Of a stretch of DNA of 64,000 nucleotides, positions 17,746 through 27,041 are shown piece by piece. The translations under genes and the position numbers were made by a program. A model generated the notes under the pieces. It was not told the DNA's origin, searched no databases, and worked only from the letters and a program-made list of their open reading frames with translations. The stretch spans positions 1 to 64,000 of the forward strand of contig NZ_JACSKY010000004.1 of NCBI RefSeq assembly GCF_018617855.1. Reading direction: 5' to 3'. This stretch comes from Exiguobacterium qingdaonense (GTDB taxonomy: Bacteria; Bacillota; Bacilli; Exiguobacteriales; Exiguobacteriaceae). Positions within the stretch are counted from its first letter, which is position 1, and the number at the start of each line of letters is the position of its first letter.

Positions 17746-18285
17746 TTATAAATAGGAATGGGTCGCGACGATGAGACATTCACTCTCCCCATCGTTGTCG
17801 TTGACGAGTTGATGCGAATCTGAGGCGACATAATAAAGGGTTTCCCCTGCCTTGGCAAAATATGTGTGATTACCTAATTTCAACGCAATTTTGCCGGACA
17901 AGACGTATACGAGCGTCTCCGAACGTGAAGGCTCATACTGTTTGAACTCTCCATGTTTGAAGAACGTGACGAGAATCGGCTCCATCTCTTTTTCATTTGA
18001 TTCCGGGATGAGCCATTCTGTCCGATATTTGCGTTCTTCATCCGTATAGATGGTGCGATCATCAACGGTGTACACCACTTTTTGATTCAACTCTTCATCG
18101 AAAAACTCTTTCGGGGAACTCCCGAGGACATTCAATAAATCAAATAATGTTTCTAGTGAGGGAGAGCTTAAATCACGCTCAATTTGAGAAATGTATCCTT
18201 TACTCAAATCGGTACGTTCCGCCAGCTCCTCTTGGGTCAATCCTTTTTTGATTCGGAGCCGCTTAATGTTTTGACCTACTTCCAA
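17746..18285 (-). CDS. XRE-family regulator with C-terminal cupin domain, probable regulator of potABCD
   Basis: This ~179-aa protein has an N-terminal helix-turn-helix (IKRLRIKKGLTQEELAERTDLSKGYISQIERDLSSPSLETL, residues ~6-50) and a small cupin domain (about 110-175) that would sense a small molecule. Such XRE-cupin proteins often control polyamine genes, and Listeria has the same gene before potABCD. TTG at 18285 is proposed because GGAGG lies 10 nt upstream; a longer in-frame ATG lacks such a site. It is the first gene of the pot operon and may be autoregulated. Confidence 0.85.
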   Translation of the reverse strand: MEVGQNIKRLRIKKGLTQEELAERTDLSKGYISQIERDLSSPSLETLFDLLNVLGSSPKEFFDEELNQKVVYTVDDRTIYTDEERKYRTEWLIPESNEKEMEPILVTFFKHGEFKQYEPSRSETLVYVLSGKIALKLGNHTYFAKAGETLYYVASDSHQLVNDNDGESECLIVATHSYL

Positions 18286-18379
18286 CGACTGAACGCCTCC
18301 TTTTTGTTTAGTGAAACATGAGTTCAACTAAAGAAAGTTTATCTATACTATACTTACAAGCAAACTATTAGCGACCTTC

Positions 18380-18407
18380 ATTATAACGAATTGTTGAAGA
18401 ATTGCAA
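18380..18407 (-). promoter_or_regulatory. Promoter of the regulator-potABCD operon
   Basis: The minus strand has -35 TTGCAA (18407-18402), a 16-nt spacer and a perfect -10 TATAAT (18385-18380). It points toward the XRE-cupin gene. An imperfect inverted repeat, GTGAAAC and GTTCAAC, lies about 60 nt downstream near the gene start and could be an operator. Confidence 0.6.
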
Positions 18408-18408
18408 T

Positions 18409-18436
18409 AAAAAAATCACGCCCCAAGGACGTGACT
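18409..18436 (-). terminator. yfhH-yfhJ terminator
   Basis: On the minus strand a short stem (TCACG / CGTGA with flanking pairs) is followed by seven T. It lies at the yfhJ stop codon and ahead of the pot operon promoter. Confidence 0.65.
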
Positions 18437-18705
18437 CAATGTAAATTACGTTTAGACATCAAATGCTTAAACTTTTCGTTTTTCGTTTGGAATAAATGGA
18501 GCTGTGCCCCGTATGCATCAATTTGTTGAATGACGTATTGGAATGCCTTCGCCTCTCCTGGATACGGTTCGCCCGCCTTGGCAAGTGAGGTCTCAAAATC
18601 CTCCCATAGCACTTCGACCCACGTCACCGCTTCCGAATCGTTCAACACGTCATTTTTTTGCTTTAATATTTCAGCGAGACGTTCATACTGATCGTTCCGG
18701 TTCAT
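18436..18705 (-). CDS. yfhJ: YfhJ-family protein
   Basis: This 89-aa protein contains the WVEVLWEDFETSLAKAGEPYPG segment typical of B. subtilis YfhJ, which is of similar size. The start at 18705 overlaps the yfhH stop as ATGA. The pair keeps the B. subtilis order, although yfhI is absent here. Function is unknown. Confidence 0.72.
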   Translation of the reverse strand: MNRNDQYERLAEILKQKNDVLNDSEAVTWVEVLWEDFETSLAKAGEPYPGEAKAFQYVIQQIDAYGAQLHLFQTKNEKFKHLMSKRNLH

Positions 18706-19016
18706 CGCTCCACCTCCGACAATTCTGAGAGCGGGATGGCCCGTTCCGTCATCTCTCCTTCGAACGTTCCCCACCCCATGACACCGTTGACGAAGTTCAA
18801 GCGGAACGGACGGTCATTGTAATTGACGACATATGTGTCACCTGGACGAAACGATGTCGGGTCGACCAAATAGCTTTCGGCAATCGCAATCCGCCGCAGG
18901 ACGACTTCAATTTCGCTGACCATGCCCATCTGTTCAGCCTTTCGTTTCCGTTCATGTAATGCTTGAATCTCTTGCTCTAACTCATATTTTGATAAGTCAC
19001 TTAACCGCTTTTCCAT
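18702..19016 (-). CDS. yfhH: YfhH-family protein (DUF1811)
   Basis: This 104-aa protein has the YfhH pattern: an N-terminal charged helix (MEKRLSDLSKYELEQEIQALHERKRKAEQ) followed by a small beta domain (PGDTYVVNYNDRPFRLNFVNGVMGWG). ATG at 19016 follows GAGGTG by 6 nt. It lies upstream of yfhJ as in Bacillus. Function is unknown. Confidence 0.78.
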   Translation of the reverse strand: MEKRLSDLSKYELEQEIQALHERKRKAEQMGMVSEIEVVLRRIAIAESYLVDPTSFRPGDTYVVNYNDRPFRLNFVNGVMGWGTFEGEMTERAIPLSELSEVER

Positions 19017-19053
19017 ATCGTTCACCTCGATGTAAGCGTATCAGATTTTGCGA

Positions 19054-19089
19054 AAAAAGAAAAAGACGAGACTGAGTACGTGACTCAGT
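19054..19089 (-). terminator. rtcB terminator
   Basis: On the minus strand ACTGAGT and ACTCAGT form a 7-bp stem that includes the rtcB stop region. It is followed by a T-rich tract. Confidence 0.7.
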
Positions 19090-20263
19090 TCGCCTTGAAA
19101 TTGTAGAGCGGTTTGATGACTTGGTCGATACGGACGGCCGGTTCGATATAACGGACAATCTCTTTCATCGATTTGTAGACGAATGGCGACTCATCGATGG
19201 TCGACGGACGAACCGATGTCGACCAGACGCCTTCCATCGCACGTTTAAATTCTTTGAAATCGACGCGCTTTCGCGCGGCCGACCGAGACATGATCCGACC
19301 TGCGCCGTGCGGACCCGAGAAGTTCCAGTCTGGATTTCCTTTCCCGGTACAGATGAGCGAACCGTCTCGCATGTTCATCGGAATGATGACGCGTTCTCCT
19401 TCTTTGGCTGAAATGGCCCCTTTTCGGAGGATCATCGCATCATGGTCGATATAGTTATGAACGGTATCGAATTGATCGACGATGTTCCACTTCATCGCCT
19501 CGACGATCACATCCGTCATCGCTCGACGGTTCGCCGCCGCATATTGTTGAGCGATGCGAACGTCATGCATGTAATCGTCCATATCAGCTCCCTCCACATA
19601 AGCCAGGTCTCGGAATGGTTTCCGTGACGCTCGCTCTGTTTCCAGATAAGCCGAGATTTCTTTCTGCCGACCAGCGGTTTTCAAACGCTCAATTTCTTCT
19701 TTTACATCTTGTGTTTCCATCATATGTTGGATTGCTCGCTCTTGATAGTGATCGGCAATCTGGACCCCGAGATGGCGTGAACCGGAATGAATGACGAGAA
19801 ACGTGCGCCCCGAGTCATCTCGGTTCACTTCAATAAAGTGATTTCCGGAGCCGAGTGACCCCACTGAGCGCAACGCTCGGTCGAGTTTATACGGCGCTCG
19901 CACCTCTTCTAGTGGAAGTTCAGATGCGTATGGGTGAATCTTCTCACGAATGTTCATTCCACTCGGAACCTGTTCACGAATGATATCGTCGAGTCGTTGA
20001 AAATCGACCCGCTTTGCTTTGATTTCCGTACAAAGCATCCCACACCCTAAATCGACACCGACTAAGTTTGGGACAACTTTATCGTGAATCGTCATCGTCG
20101 TCCCAACGACCGACCCTTTCCCTGCATGCATATCCGGCATGATCCGAATCGATGCCCCTTGTGTGAACGGTTGGTCGAGCAATGTTTCAATTTGATTCCG
20201 CGTCATATCATCGATTCGTTCGTTGAACACTTTGGCGCGGTTGTATTTCCCCTTGATTTCCAT
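19085..20263 (-). CDS. rtcB: RtcB-family RNA ligase
   Basis: This 392-aa protein carries the RtcB manganese-site motifs GVDLGCGM, GSLGSGNHFIEV and HSGSRHLG. The SGPHGAGRIMSRSAA block holds the histidine that is guanylylated in RtcB ligases. The family joins 2',3'-cyclic phosphate or 3'-phosphate RNA ends to 5'-OH ends. The length is of the short bacterial type. No archease, RtcA or RtcR gene is nearby. It sits 10 nt downstream of bmrD on the same strand, possibly in that transcript. The biological RNA substrate is unknown. Confidence 0.9.
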   Translation of the reverse strand: MEIKGKYNRAKVFNERIDDMTRNQIETLLDQPFTQGASIRIMPDMHAGKGSVVGTTMTIHDKVVPNLVGVDLGCGMLCTEIKAKRVDFQRLDDIIREQVPSGMNIREKIHPYASELPLEEVRAPYKLDRALRSVGSLGSGNHFIEVNRDDSGRTFLVIHSGSRHLGVQIADHYQERAIQHMMETQDVKEEIERLKTAGRQKEISAYLETERASRKPFRDLAYVEGADMDDYMHDVRIAQQYAAANRRAMTDVIVEAMKWNIVDQFDTVHNYIDHDAMILRKGAISAKEGERVIIPMNMRDGSLICTGKGNPDWNFSGPHGAGRIMSRSAARKRVDFKEFKRAMEGVWSTSVRPSTIDESPFVYKSMKEIVRYIEPAVRIDQVIKPLYNFKAN

Positions 20264-20272
20264 GTGACCTCC

Positions 20273-22327
20273 TTAACTGATGGCTTGTTGTTTACTCTGT
20301 AATTCATGCATTCGGGCATAGACACCACCATATTCGATGAGTGATTGGTGATTGCCTCGCTCAATGATTCGTCCGTGGTCGAGAACGAGAATCTGGTCCG
20401 CTTCTCGAATCGTCGAGAGACGGTGTGCGATCACAAACGTCGTTCGACCGTACGTGAGTGTTTTGAGCGCGTCCTGAATCAACGCCTCGGTCTCGGAGTC
20501 GACGCTTGCGGTTGCTTCATCGAGGACGAGGATGGCCGGGTCAAAGACGAGGGCGCGTGCAAAACTGATGAGCTGTCGCTCCCCACTCGAGAGGGAGGCC
20601 CCACGCTCGATTACCGGTTCATCGATTCCTTGTGGCAATTGTTTCACGAAACGGTCAGCCCCTACGGCCGTTAGTGCTTTCCACACTTGTTCATCTGTGA
20701 TCGTCTCATCGCCGAGTGTGACGTTCGTTCGAATCGTTCCAGTGAACAGGAACGGGTCCTGTAAGACAATCCCGAGGTGGTCCCGTACTGCCTGTGTCGG
20801 AAGCTTCGTCACATCCATCCCATCGATTCGGAGGACGCCTACAGACGGGTCATAAAAGCGCATGAGCAAGTTCATGATTGAACTCTTTCCGCTGCCGGTA
20901 TGTCCGACAAGCGCGATTGTCTCACCTGGAGCTGCATGGAGCTCGATTTGTTGCAGTACCGGTTTCCCCGCTTCATAACTGAAGGTCACATCATCAAATA
21001 CGACTTCTCCTTTAAAGCGCGGGATACGGTCCGACGAGACGCGCTCTCCTTTTTCATCGAGCAACTGGAACATCCGGTCGGCCGATACGAGCGCTTGTTG
21101 AAGTGGTGACAGCTGGTTCATGATTTGTGTCACCGGCTCAAAGATCCGTGAGACGTAGTCGATGTATGCGTACAAGATCCCGAGCGTCAAGACACTTCCG
21201 ACACCGAGTGTTTGTGCTCCGACGAACCAGATGAGCAAGGCGAGTGCCATGTTTCGGAAGAAGTTGACGAGGTTATGGCTCATCAACGCATCTAGCTTCA
21301 ACAGTTTCCGTCTCGTTTGGAAGTTGTCACTGTTCTTCTCGTTAAATTCATCATAGACGAGATTTTCGCGAACATATGATTGAATGATCGGCATCGTCTG
21401 AATGCTCTCATTCAACTGCGCGTTCATATCCGCGACGAGTGCGCGAACACGGAAGTTGTTTTTCGTCGAGAAACGTTGGAACAATTTGATCCAAACGATG
21501 ACGATCGGAATGATAATGAGTGAGACGAGTCCAAGACGTACGTCTAGGAAGAACATCGCAATCAAAACCCCGATCATCATGACGACACTTTGGAAGACGC
21601 GAGCGAGCACCCCTAAATACAGGTCGCGAATCGTCTCCGTATCATTTGTGACACGACTGACAATCTTCCCAATCGGTGTCTGGTCAAAATAACGGACCGG
21701 AATCGTTTGGAGATGCTTCATTACGTCAAGACGCATCGTTTTAACGATTTTATGCGCCGATCGTTGCAAGAGCATCTGTTGCCCCCAGTTCAACCCGGCG
21801 GCCAGTAGTAGCAAGATGACGTACAGTCCAGACAGCATGAGCACCGCCCGTAAGTCTGTCTGATAAAATTTAAACACATCGGATGACGAGAGCGGGACGA
21901 TTTCATCGTACGTCGCCGTCTCTTCCCCTCTCGAGATTGTCAGCACGTCGTTCTCGACTTCACGAACACCACCGCTCATGACCGTCTCATTGACGAGGTA
22001 GTACCCATCTGTCGTCTGGACGATGGAGACGGGACGAACGACGTCTTGTCCGTCTTGTCCGTCTAGTCTCGTTTCTTTTTCGTATGTGTCTCCATTGAAG
22101 GAAACACTCCCGTCTGACTCGACTTGAACCCAATCTCGCTCGATGGCGACGATATGTTCATCGATAATGATTTTGGCGATATACGGACCGGCAAGTTCTG
22201 CGCCGACCGCTAAAAAGAGTAAGGCCAGTCCGAGGAAGATGGATCGCTTTACTTGTTTGGCATAGCCAACGAGTGAGCGAATCGTTTTCTTCCGGCGGAC
22301 CGGATCTAATTCATATTGATCGATCAT
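20273..22327 (-). CDS. bmrD: Heterodimeric multidrug ABC exporter, BmrD-like subunit
   Basis: This 684-aa half-transporter resembles B. subtilis BmrD (YheH). A ~100-residue insertion lies between the first two helices (about residues 45-150), a feature of BmrD-type subunits and probably extracellular. The nucleotide-binding domain has Walker A GHTGSGKSS, signature LSSGERQLISFARA and Walker B ILVLDEATASVD with the catalytic Glu present. The ATG at 22327 follows AAAGGGGG; a longer in-frame start overlapping bmrC has no such site. It pairs with the bmrC-like gene 22 nt upstream. Confidence 0.88.
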   Translation of the reverse strand: MIDQYELDPVRRKKTIRSLVGYAKQVKRSIFLGLALLFLAVGAELAGPYIAKIIIDEHIVAIERDWVQVESDGSVSFNGDTYEKETRLDGQDGQDVVRPVSIVQTTDGYYLVNETVMSGGVREVENDVLTISRGEETATYDEIVPLSSSDVFKFYQTDLRAVLMLSGLYVILLLLAAGLNWGQQMLLQRSAHKIVKTMRLDVMKHLQTIPVRYFDQTPIGKIVSRVTNDTETIRDLYLGVLARVFQSVVMMIGVLIAMFFLDVRLGLVSLIIIPIVIVWIKLFQRFSTKNNFRVRALVADMNAQLNESIQTMPIIQSYVRENLVYDEFNEKNSDNFQTRRKLLKLDALMSHNLVNFFRNMALALLIWFVGAQTLGVGSVLTLGILYAYIDYVSRIFEPVTQIMNQLSPLQQALVSADRMFQLLDEKGERVSSDRIPRFKGEVVFDDVTFSYEAGKPVLQQIELHAAPGETIALVGHTGSGKSSIMNLLMRFYDPSVGVLRIDGMDVTKLPTQAVRDHLGIVLQDPFLFTGTIRTNVTLGDETITDEQVWKALTAVGADRFVKQLPQGIDEPVIERGASLSSGERQLISFARALVFDPAILVLDEATASVDSETEALIQDALKTLTYGRTTFVIAHRLSTIREADQILVLDHGRIIERGNHQSLIEYGGVYARMHELQSKQQAIS

Positions 22328-22349
22328 GAGAGATTCCCCCTTTCCCGGA

Positions 22350-24074
22350 TTACTCCGACTCTCCTTGTCGAATAAATTGTTCATAGTACCAACCGTGTCG
22401 TTCCATCAGTTGGTCATGCGTGCCACGCTCTGTGACTCGTCCGTTTTGAAGGACGAGAATTTGGTCGGCGTGTGCCACCGCAGAAAGACGGTGAGCCACG
22501 ATGAAGGTCGTTTTCGCCTCACGGCTCGTACGAACCGAGTCGATGATGCGCGATTCCGTCTTCGCATCGACTGCTGATAGTGAATCGTCAAGAAGCAGAA
22601 TCTCAGGATTTTTCAATAAAGCGCGTGCAATCGACAATCGCTGTTTTTGTCCGCCTGACAACATGACCCCTTGCTCACCGACGACCGTATCAAGACCGTT
22701 ATCCAAATGTTCGATATCGGTATCGAACGCCGCGAGATGAATTGCTGTCTCGAGGGACTCTGTCGAAACATCATCTACACCGAAGCGAATGTTATCACGG
22801 ACCGTTTTGGAGAACAGGAGATGTTCTTGTGACACATACCCGCTCCAGCCACGGACTGTTTCGAGCTTGATGTCCGAGATTGGCACCCCGTTAATGAGAA
22901 GCGAATCATCGATTGGGTACTCCCGAAGCAACTGTCGCAACAACGTCGTTTTCCCAGCTCCGGTCGGCCCCACAATCCCGATTGTCTCGCCGCGCGAGAC
23001 GTGCAGAACGATATCCTCTAACGAATCTCGGTTCGCGTTCGGATAGCGGAACGAAAGTGATTTAAATGTGATTTTCTCTGGTGTATCGATGTGAACCGTT
23101 CCCGTCGAAGCCACGTCTGGCACTTCATTCATCGTCGTTTCGATTCGTTCGAGACTCGCCGTTCCCCGTTGTACGACGTTGATGAGTTCTCCGAACGCAT
23201 ACATCGGCCAAATGAGCATCCCTAAATAAATATTGAAGGAGACGAGCTGACCGAGCGTAATATCATTCGTAAAGACGAGAAACGTCCCATAAGAGAGGCC
23301 GATCAAGTAACTGAGACCGACGAGCAACTTGATGACCGGTTCGAATAACACATCAATTTTTGCGACATGCATGTTTTTCGCCATCACGTCGTCTGTGATA
23401 TCATCGAATTTTTTCGTGTCCGCGTCTTCTTGAACGAATGAGCGGACAACTCGAAGTCCAGATATCGACTCGACGACTTGATCGTTCATCACCCCGAATG
23501 AGTCTTGAGCCGCCGTGAAGCGTGCGTGAATTTGACTTCCGAGCTTATTCATCGACCAAGCGAGGATTGGCATCGGCAAAAGGGCCGCAAGCGTCAACTT
23601 CCAATCGATGAACACGCCCATGATTGTCAATGCGATGAGCGTCATGTTGAACGAGTCGACCAATGTCATGACACCGAACCCAGCTGTTCGCTCAACCGCT
23701 TTCAAGTCATTCGTCGCAAGTGCCATCAAGTCGCCTGTACGATGTTGTTGATAAAAGCGTGGTGTTTGTTTGAGAAGATGACCGAAGAAGCGACCTCTCA
23801 ATTTTTTCTCAAGTAAGAAAGCTGTCCCGAAAAGCCGGGCAATCCACAAATACGACATGACGTACGATAACACCATGATGCCGAGTAGCGATGACACGAT
23901 TAGAATCAAGCGCTCTGTCGTCAAACTCCCTTCACGGATCGCATCGATCGCCTGCCCGATAATCCACGGTGGCAACATGTCTACCACACCCGTGATGATG
24001 AGTAAGATGATGGCAATCACATACGTCCTTTTTTGTCTTTTAATAAACCAATCCAATTGTTTAATCAGTTTCAT
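22350..24074 (-). CDS. bmrC: Heterodimeric multidrug ABC exporter, BmrC-like subunit
   Basis: This 574-aa half-transporter resembles B. subtilis BmrC (YheI). It has six helices, Walker A GPTGAGKTT, signature LSGGQKQRLSIARA, and Walker B ILLLDDSLSAVD, where Asp replaces the catalytic Glu. That gives the degenerate site typical of heterodimeric exporters. The ATG at 24074 follows GGGGG at about 9 nt; the in-frame extension upstream reads through the attenuator hairpin and is rejected. Expression is probably controlled by the leader peptide and attenuator upstream. Confidence 0.88.
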   Translation of the reverse strand: MKLIKQLDWFIKRQKRTYVIAIILLIITGVVDMLPPWIIGQAIDAIREGSLTTERLILIVSSLLGIMVLSYVMSYLWIARLFGTAFLLEKKLRGRFFGHLLKQTPRFYQQHRTGDLMALATNDLKAVERTAGFGVMTLVDSFNMTLIALTIMGVFIDWKLTLAALLPMPILAWSMNKLGSQIHARFTAAQDSFGVMNDQVVESISGLRVVRSFVQEDADTKKFDDITDDVMAKNMHVAKIDVLFEPVIKLLVGLSYLIGLSYGTFLVFTNDITLGQLVSFNIYLGMLIWPMYAFGELINVVQRGTASLERIETTMNEVPDVASTGTVHIDTPEKITFKSLSFRYPNANRDSLEDIVLHVSRGETIGIVGPTGAGKTTLLRQLLREYPIDDSLLINGVPISDIKLETVRGWSGYVSQEHLLFSKTVRDNIRFGVDDVSTESLETAIHLAAFDTDIEHLDNGLDTVVGEQGVMLSGGQKQRLSIARALLKNPEILLLDDSLSAVDAKTESRIIDSVRTSREAKTTFIVAHRLSAVAHADQILVLQNGRVTERGTHDQLMERHGWYYEQFIRQGESE

Positions 24075-24111
24075 GACTGATTTCCCCCTTTCGTCCAATC
24101 CATCTAAGCAC

Positions 24112-24163
24112 GCAAAAAAGCGCACTCCACCTGATTGTGCAACCAATCAAATGAAGCGCGCTT
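24112..24163 (-). terminator. Transcription attenuator (intrinsic terminator) before bmrC
   Basis: On the minus strand, 24163-24144 and 24137-24118 pair over 20 bp (16 Watson-Crick and 4 G-U pairs) with a 6-nt loop. Six T follow directly. It lies between the leader ORF and bmrC, so it must be read through for expression. A second hairpin (TTGAAG / CTTCAA, 24162-24177) overlaps its base by two nucleotides. Confidence 0.85.
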
Positions 24164-24226
24164 GAAGTAGTCTTCAATCTTTTGCATGGTCAGGGAAAGG
24201 ACACTACCCCTATCCAGCTGCCAAAA

Positions 24227-24295
24227 TCACGCAGTTAAATACGAGTAGCCATATGATGTTTTGAGTGTGTTTGTGAGTGCAATGTTAATCATCAT
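24227..24295 (-). CDS. Leader peptide of the bmrCD-like operon (BmrB-like)
   Basis: A 22-codon ORF reads MMINIALTNTLKTSYGYSYLTA. GAGAGGAG lies 5 nt before its first ATG and a promoter lies upstream. It ends about 63 nt before the attenuator. In B. subtilis, bmrCD is controlled by translation of the leader bmrB coupled to transcription attenuation under ribosome-targeting antibiotics. This ORF has the same position but is shorter, and I cannot claim sequence homology. Confidence 0.75.
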   Translation of the reverse strand: MMINIALTNTLKTSYGYSYLTA

Positions 24296-24334
24296 TCTGG
24301 CTCCTCTCGTTTCGTTGTTTTAAAATCTACTAAA

Positions 24335-24364
24335 ACCTTAGCAGACTGTTCAGAAAATTGTCAA
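24335..24364 (-). promoter_or_regulatory. Promoter of the bmrCD-like operon
   Basis: The minus strand has a consensus -35 TTGACA (24364-24359), an 18-nt spacer and an extended -10 TGCTAAGGT (hexamer 24340-24335). It is 40 nt upstream of the leader ORF. Confidence 0.65.
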
Positions 24365-24394
24365 CATTATTTTGTAAAAAAATTGTAACTTGCT

Positions 24395-26035
24395 TTAGTT
24401 TAAGAAAAACATGGCTAAAACGAGACCAATGACTCCCGTAGCCGTGGCGTAATAAATCATCGGCATGAGCGTATAACGGATAATCGTTCCTTCTTTACCG
24501 AGAAGTCCGGCAACTGATGCGACCGCTACAACATTTAGTACACAAATCATATTACCCGCGTTCGCGCCGGCCATTTGCATGGACAATGCGAGCGTTTCAT
24601 CGAGTCCGACTGAGTTCGCTACGTTTGACGTCAAACTCGAGAACATCATGTTCGAGAAGGTCGCCGACCCAGAAACGAATGCGCCAAGAGCTCCGATCCA
24701 CGGTGCGACGAGCGGCCATACCCCACCGAACGTGTCAGCAGCTGCCGTGGCAAGTTCAACCGGCATCGAAGCGAGTCCTGCACCACCGTTTTCAGAGTGG
24801 ATGAAAATTCGAACCATCGGAACGGAAGCGGCCAACGTAATGGCGGTCCCTACGACACCGAGCGTCGTTGTCTTAAATACCGACGTCACTTGAGACCAGC
24901 TCATGTTGTGTAAAAAGAATGTGACAATGATCGTCAAGATGAACATGAATCCTGGCGAATAAAACGGCTCCCATGATGTCGAGATTCCTTCAACTCCTAA
25001 AATGTTCGGAAGGTCAATTCGTACACTACGAGATATCTCATTCAAGAACGGGACCGTACGTGTCAAGATTAAAAAGATTGTCAAAATCAAATAAGGTGCC
25101 CATGCTTTCCATTGCGGCAATTCACGCTTCTCTGATTTCACAGTCACTTTTTCAACAGGTTGTTCGATTTCATCTGCATACCCGTCAAAAGTCCATACTC
25201 GTTTCGGCATCAAAATTCCTTTACGCGCCATCGTGACAAGTATGATCAAGCCCGTCAATCCACCTAGCATTCCTCCGAATTCAAATCCGAGAATCAAGGT
25301 CCAAATGTATGCAGGTACGCTATAAAGAAGTGCCGCGACAATCGCAATCGGGAATACTTCAAGCGCAGGCTTGATTGTCTTTTCCTTGCTAAAGAAGCGC
25401 GTCAACATCAAGATCAGAATAAACGGAATGAACAGACCAACAGCCATATCAATCAATACTGTTTGCAAGACGACATCTGTGATGAACTCGATTGCCTCCG
25501 GTTGGTTCACATCGAGAGACAACCCGTTCCCTAATCCGATTAATGCCGGAGTCCCAACCGCTCCAAACGTTACTGCCGAAACATCGGCAGAAAGCGCGAT
25601 GACGACCGCAGCGATCGGCGGGAAGCCGAGCGCAATCAACAATGGCGCCGCAACGGTAGCTGGAGTTCCGAATCCTGAAGCTCCTTCAATGAATGAAACG
25701 AACAACCAACCGACAATCAAGACTTGAATACGTGGATCGGGCGTGATATTGACGAATCCTGAACGAATTGCATTCATTCCGCCCCCTTCTTTCATCGTAT
25801 TCATCATCCCAATTGCACCGTACACAATCCAAACCGTCGTCACGGCAATGACGAGTCCCTGTAATGTGGCCGCCATAATCCGTGTCGCATCCAATTGCCA
25901 AACGAAGAACGCTAAAATCGCCGTCGTCACGAGTGACAGTGGCATCGCAACCGATGCGGGTAATCGCATAATAACCAATAAGATCAGCACTGCCACAATC
26001 GGCATCAGTGCTGTAATCCATTCTAAAATCGTCAA
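24395..26035 (-). CDS. lctP: L-lactate permease (LctP/LutP family)
   Basis: This 546-aa integral membrane protein has 12-13 hydrophobic segments and the LctP family blocks [51 protein letters not shown] and [18 protein letters not shown]. It imports lactate with protons. The start is TTG with AGGTGGG at 6 nt. It lies 48 nt after recX on the same strand, with no clear terminator between. No strong terminator follows it either, so some readthrough into the bmr leader is possible. Confidence 0.92.
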   Translation of the reverse strand: MTILEWITALMPIVAVLILLVIMRLPASVAMPLSLVTTAILAFFVWQLDATRIMAATLQGLVIAVTTVWIVYGAIGMMNTMKEGGGMNAIRSGFVNITPDPRIQVLIVGWLFVSFIEGASGFGTPATVAAPLLIALGFPPIAAVVIALSADVSAVTFGAVGTPALIGLGNGLSLDVNQPEAIEFITDVVLQTVLIDMAVGLFIPFILILMLTRFFSKEKTIKPALEVFPIAIVAALLYSVPAYIWTLILGFEFGGMLGGLTGLIILVTMARKGILMPKRVWTFDGYADEIEQPVEKVTVKSEKRELPQWKAWAPYLILTIFLILTRTVPFLNEISRSVRIDLPNILGVEGISTSWEPFYSPGFMFILTIIVTFFLHNMSWSQVTSVFKTTTLGVVGTAITLAASVPMVRIFIHSENGGAGLASMPVELATAAADTFGGVWPLVAPWIGALGAFVSGSATFSNMMFSSLTSNVANSVGLDETLALSMQMAGANAGNMICVLNVVAVASVAGLLGKEGTIIRYTLMPMIYYATATGVIGLVLAMFFLN

Positions 26036-26083
26036 TGTAGACCCACCTTTTCTTGTTTTCCCCTACCGTAAACAAATGTCCCA

Positions 26084-26896
26084 TCACGATTCTTCTTCAA
26101 CGAGTCGATCTAACGTACGTTCAATCACATCATACGGAAATCCTTTACGCCGAAGCTGCATCTTCATGCGCTGTTTACGTTCGAACGCATCGTACCCGTT
26201 AAACTTTCGACTCAACTTTTCAGCCTGTTTTAAACATGCCGCAATCTCGACATCCTCGTCCTCTTCTTCCCAAAAAGTTTGAATCGCCTCTGAAATAATA
26301 TCAAACGTATACCCTTTTTGTATCAAGGTTTGTTGAATTCTTTGTTGCACTTCTGTGGCAGAACGGCGATTTGTTTCCATTTGTTTCCTTTTTACGAACT
26401 TTCCGGCTTTTTCAAGGAGTTCCTCATGGGTGATTGCTGTCAACACCGTCTCGATCACGTCTGATGGAATGCGTAGTTGTTCGAGCTCACGTTTTATCTT
26501 GATCGGACCGCTCGGGGTCGTATTGAATTTGGTTTGTACATACGCTTTCGCAAACTCTGTATCATTCAAGTATCGTTGCTCAATCAGTCGCGTGATGGCA
26601 TGTTTGATGGCAGTCTCACTTAACTCTTTCTTCATAAGATAGTCCTGTACCTCTGAAATCGCACGCATTCGATACGATAAGTAATTGATAGCCAACTTGT
26701 AAGCCTTCTGGGCTTCTTCTGCCCCGAGCACATCTTGCACAAAGTCATCTTCGAGCTCCATACCTTTCGTGAGTCCGTACTTAATAAACACATCTACATC
26801 AATCGCGAACGCAAACTCTTCTTTTCCCTCACGCTCGATAAAGACGTTCAATCGGTCCTTATTCTTTTTTTGGGTCGTGAATTTTGCAATTTTCAC
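26084..26896 (-). CDS. recX: Recombination regulator RecX
   Basis: This 270-aa protein resembles B. subtilis RecX (264 aa). It begins KIAKFTTQKKNKDRLNVF and has the helical repeats typical of RecX, e.g. AINYLSYRMRAISEVQDYLMKK, RYLNDTEFAKAYVQTKFNTTPSGP and a C-terminal RMKMQLRRKGFPYDVIERTL. RecX modulates RecA filaments. GTG at 26896 is chosen because GGAGGG lies 8 nt upstream; the ATG 21 nt earlier has no ribosome-binding site. It is divergent from yfhF as in Bacillus. Confidence 0.92.
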   Translation of the reverse strand: MKIAKFTTQKKNKDRLNVFIEREGKEEFAFAIDVDVFIKYGLTKGMELEDDFVQDVLGAEEAQKAYKLAINYLSYRMRAISEVQDYLMKKELSETAIKHAITRLIEQRYLNDTEFAKAYVQTKFNTTPSGPIKIKRELEQLRIPSDVIETVLTAITHEELLEKAGKFVKRKQMETNRRSATEVQQRIQQTLIQKGYTFDIISEAIQTFWEEEDEDVEIAACLKQAEKLSRKFNGYDAFERKQRMKMQLRRKGFPYDVIERTLDRLVEEES

Positions 26897-27041
26897 TACG
26901 AACTCCCTCCATTTCATACTTCTAACATATCACGTTCAGGAAAGTCAGAGGATTTTTGATAAGTTAGAAGAAAGGGTATTCATTTGGATATACTGATTTA
27001 TACCCATTTTAGAAACATCACATGATATCGGAGGGAATTTC

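Noticed and set aside
22040..22062. Tandem 9-bp unit CTTGTCCGT in bmrD
   Set aside because: It is an in-frame duplication of three codons in the extracellular insertion and shows no sign of function beyond that.
24075..24146. Longer BmrC start at 24146
   Set aside because: The extension would be translated from the attenuator hairpin and has no ribosome-binding site.
24365..24394. A terminator for lctP
   Set aside because: AACT/AGTT before a T-run gives only a 4-bp stem, too weak to call.
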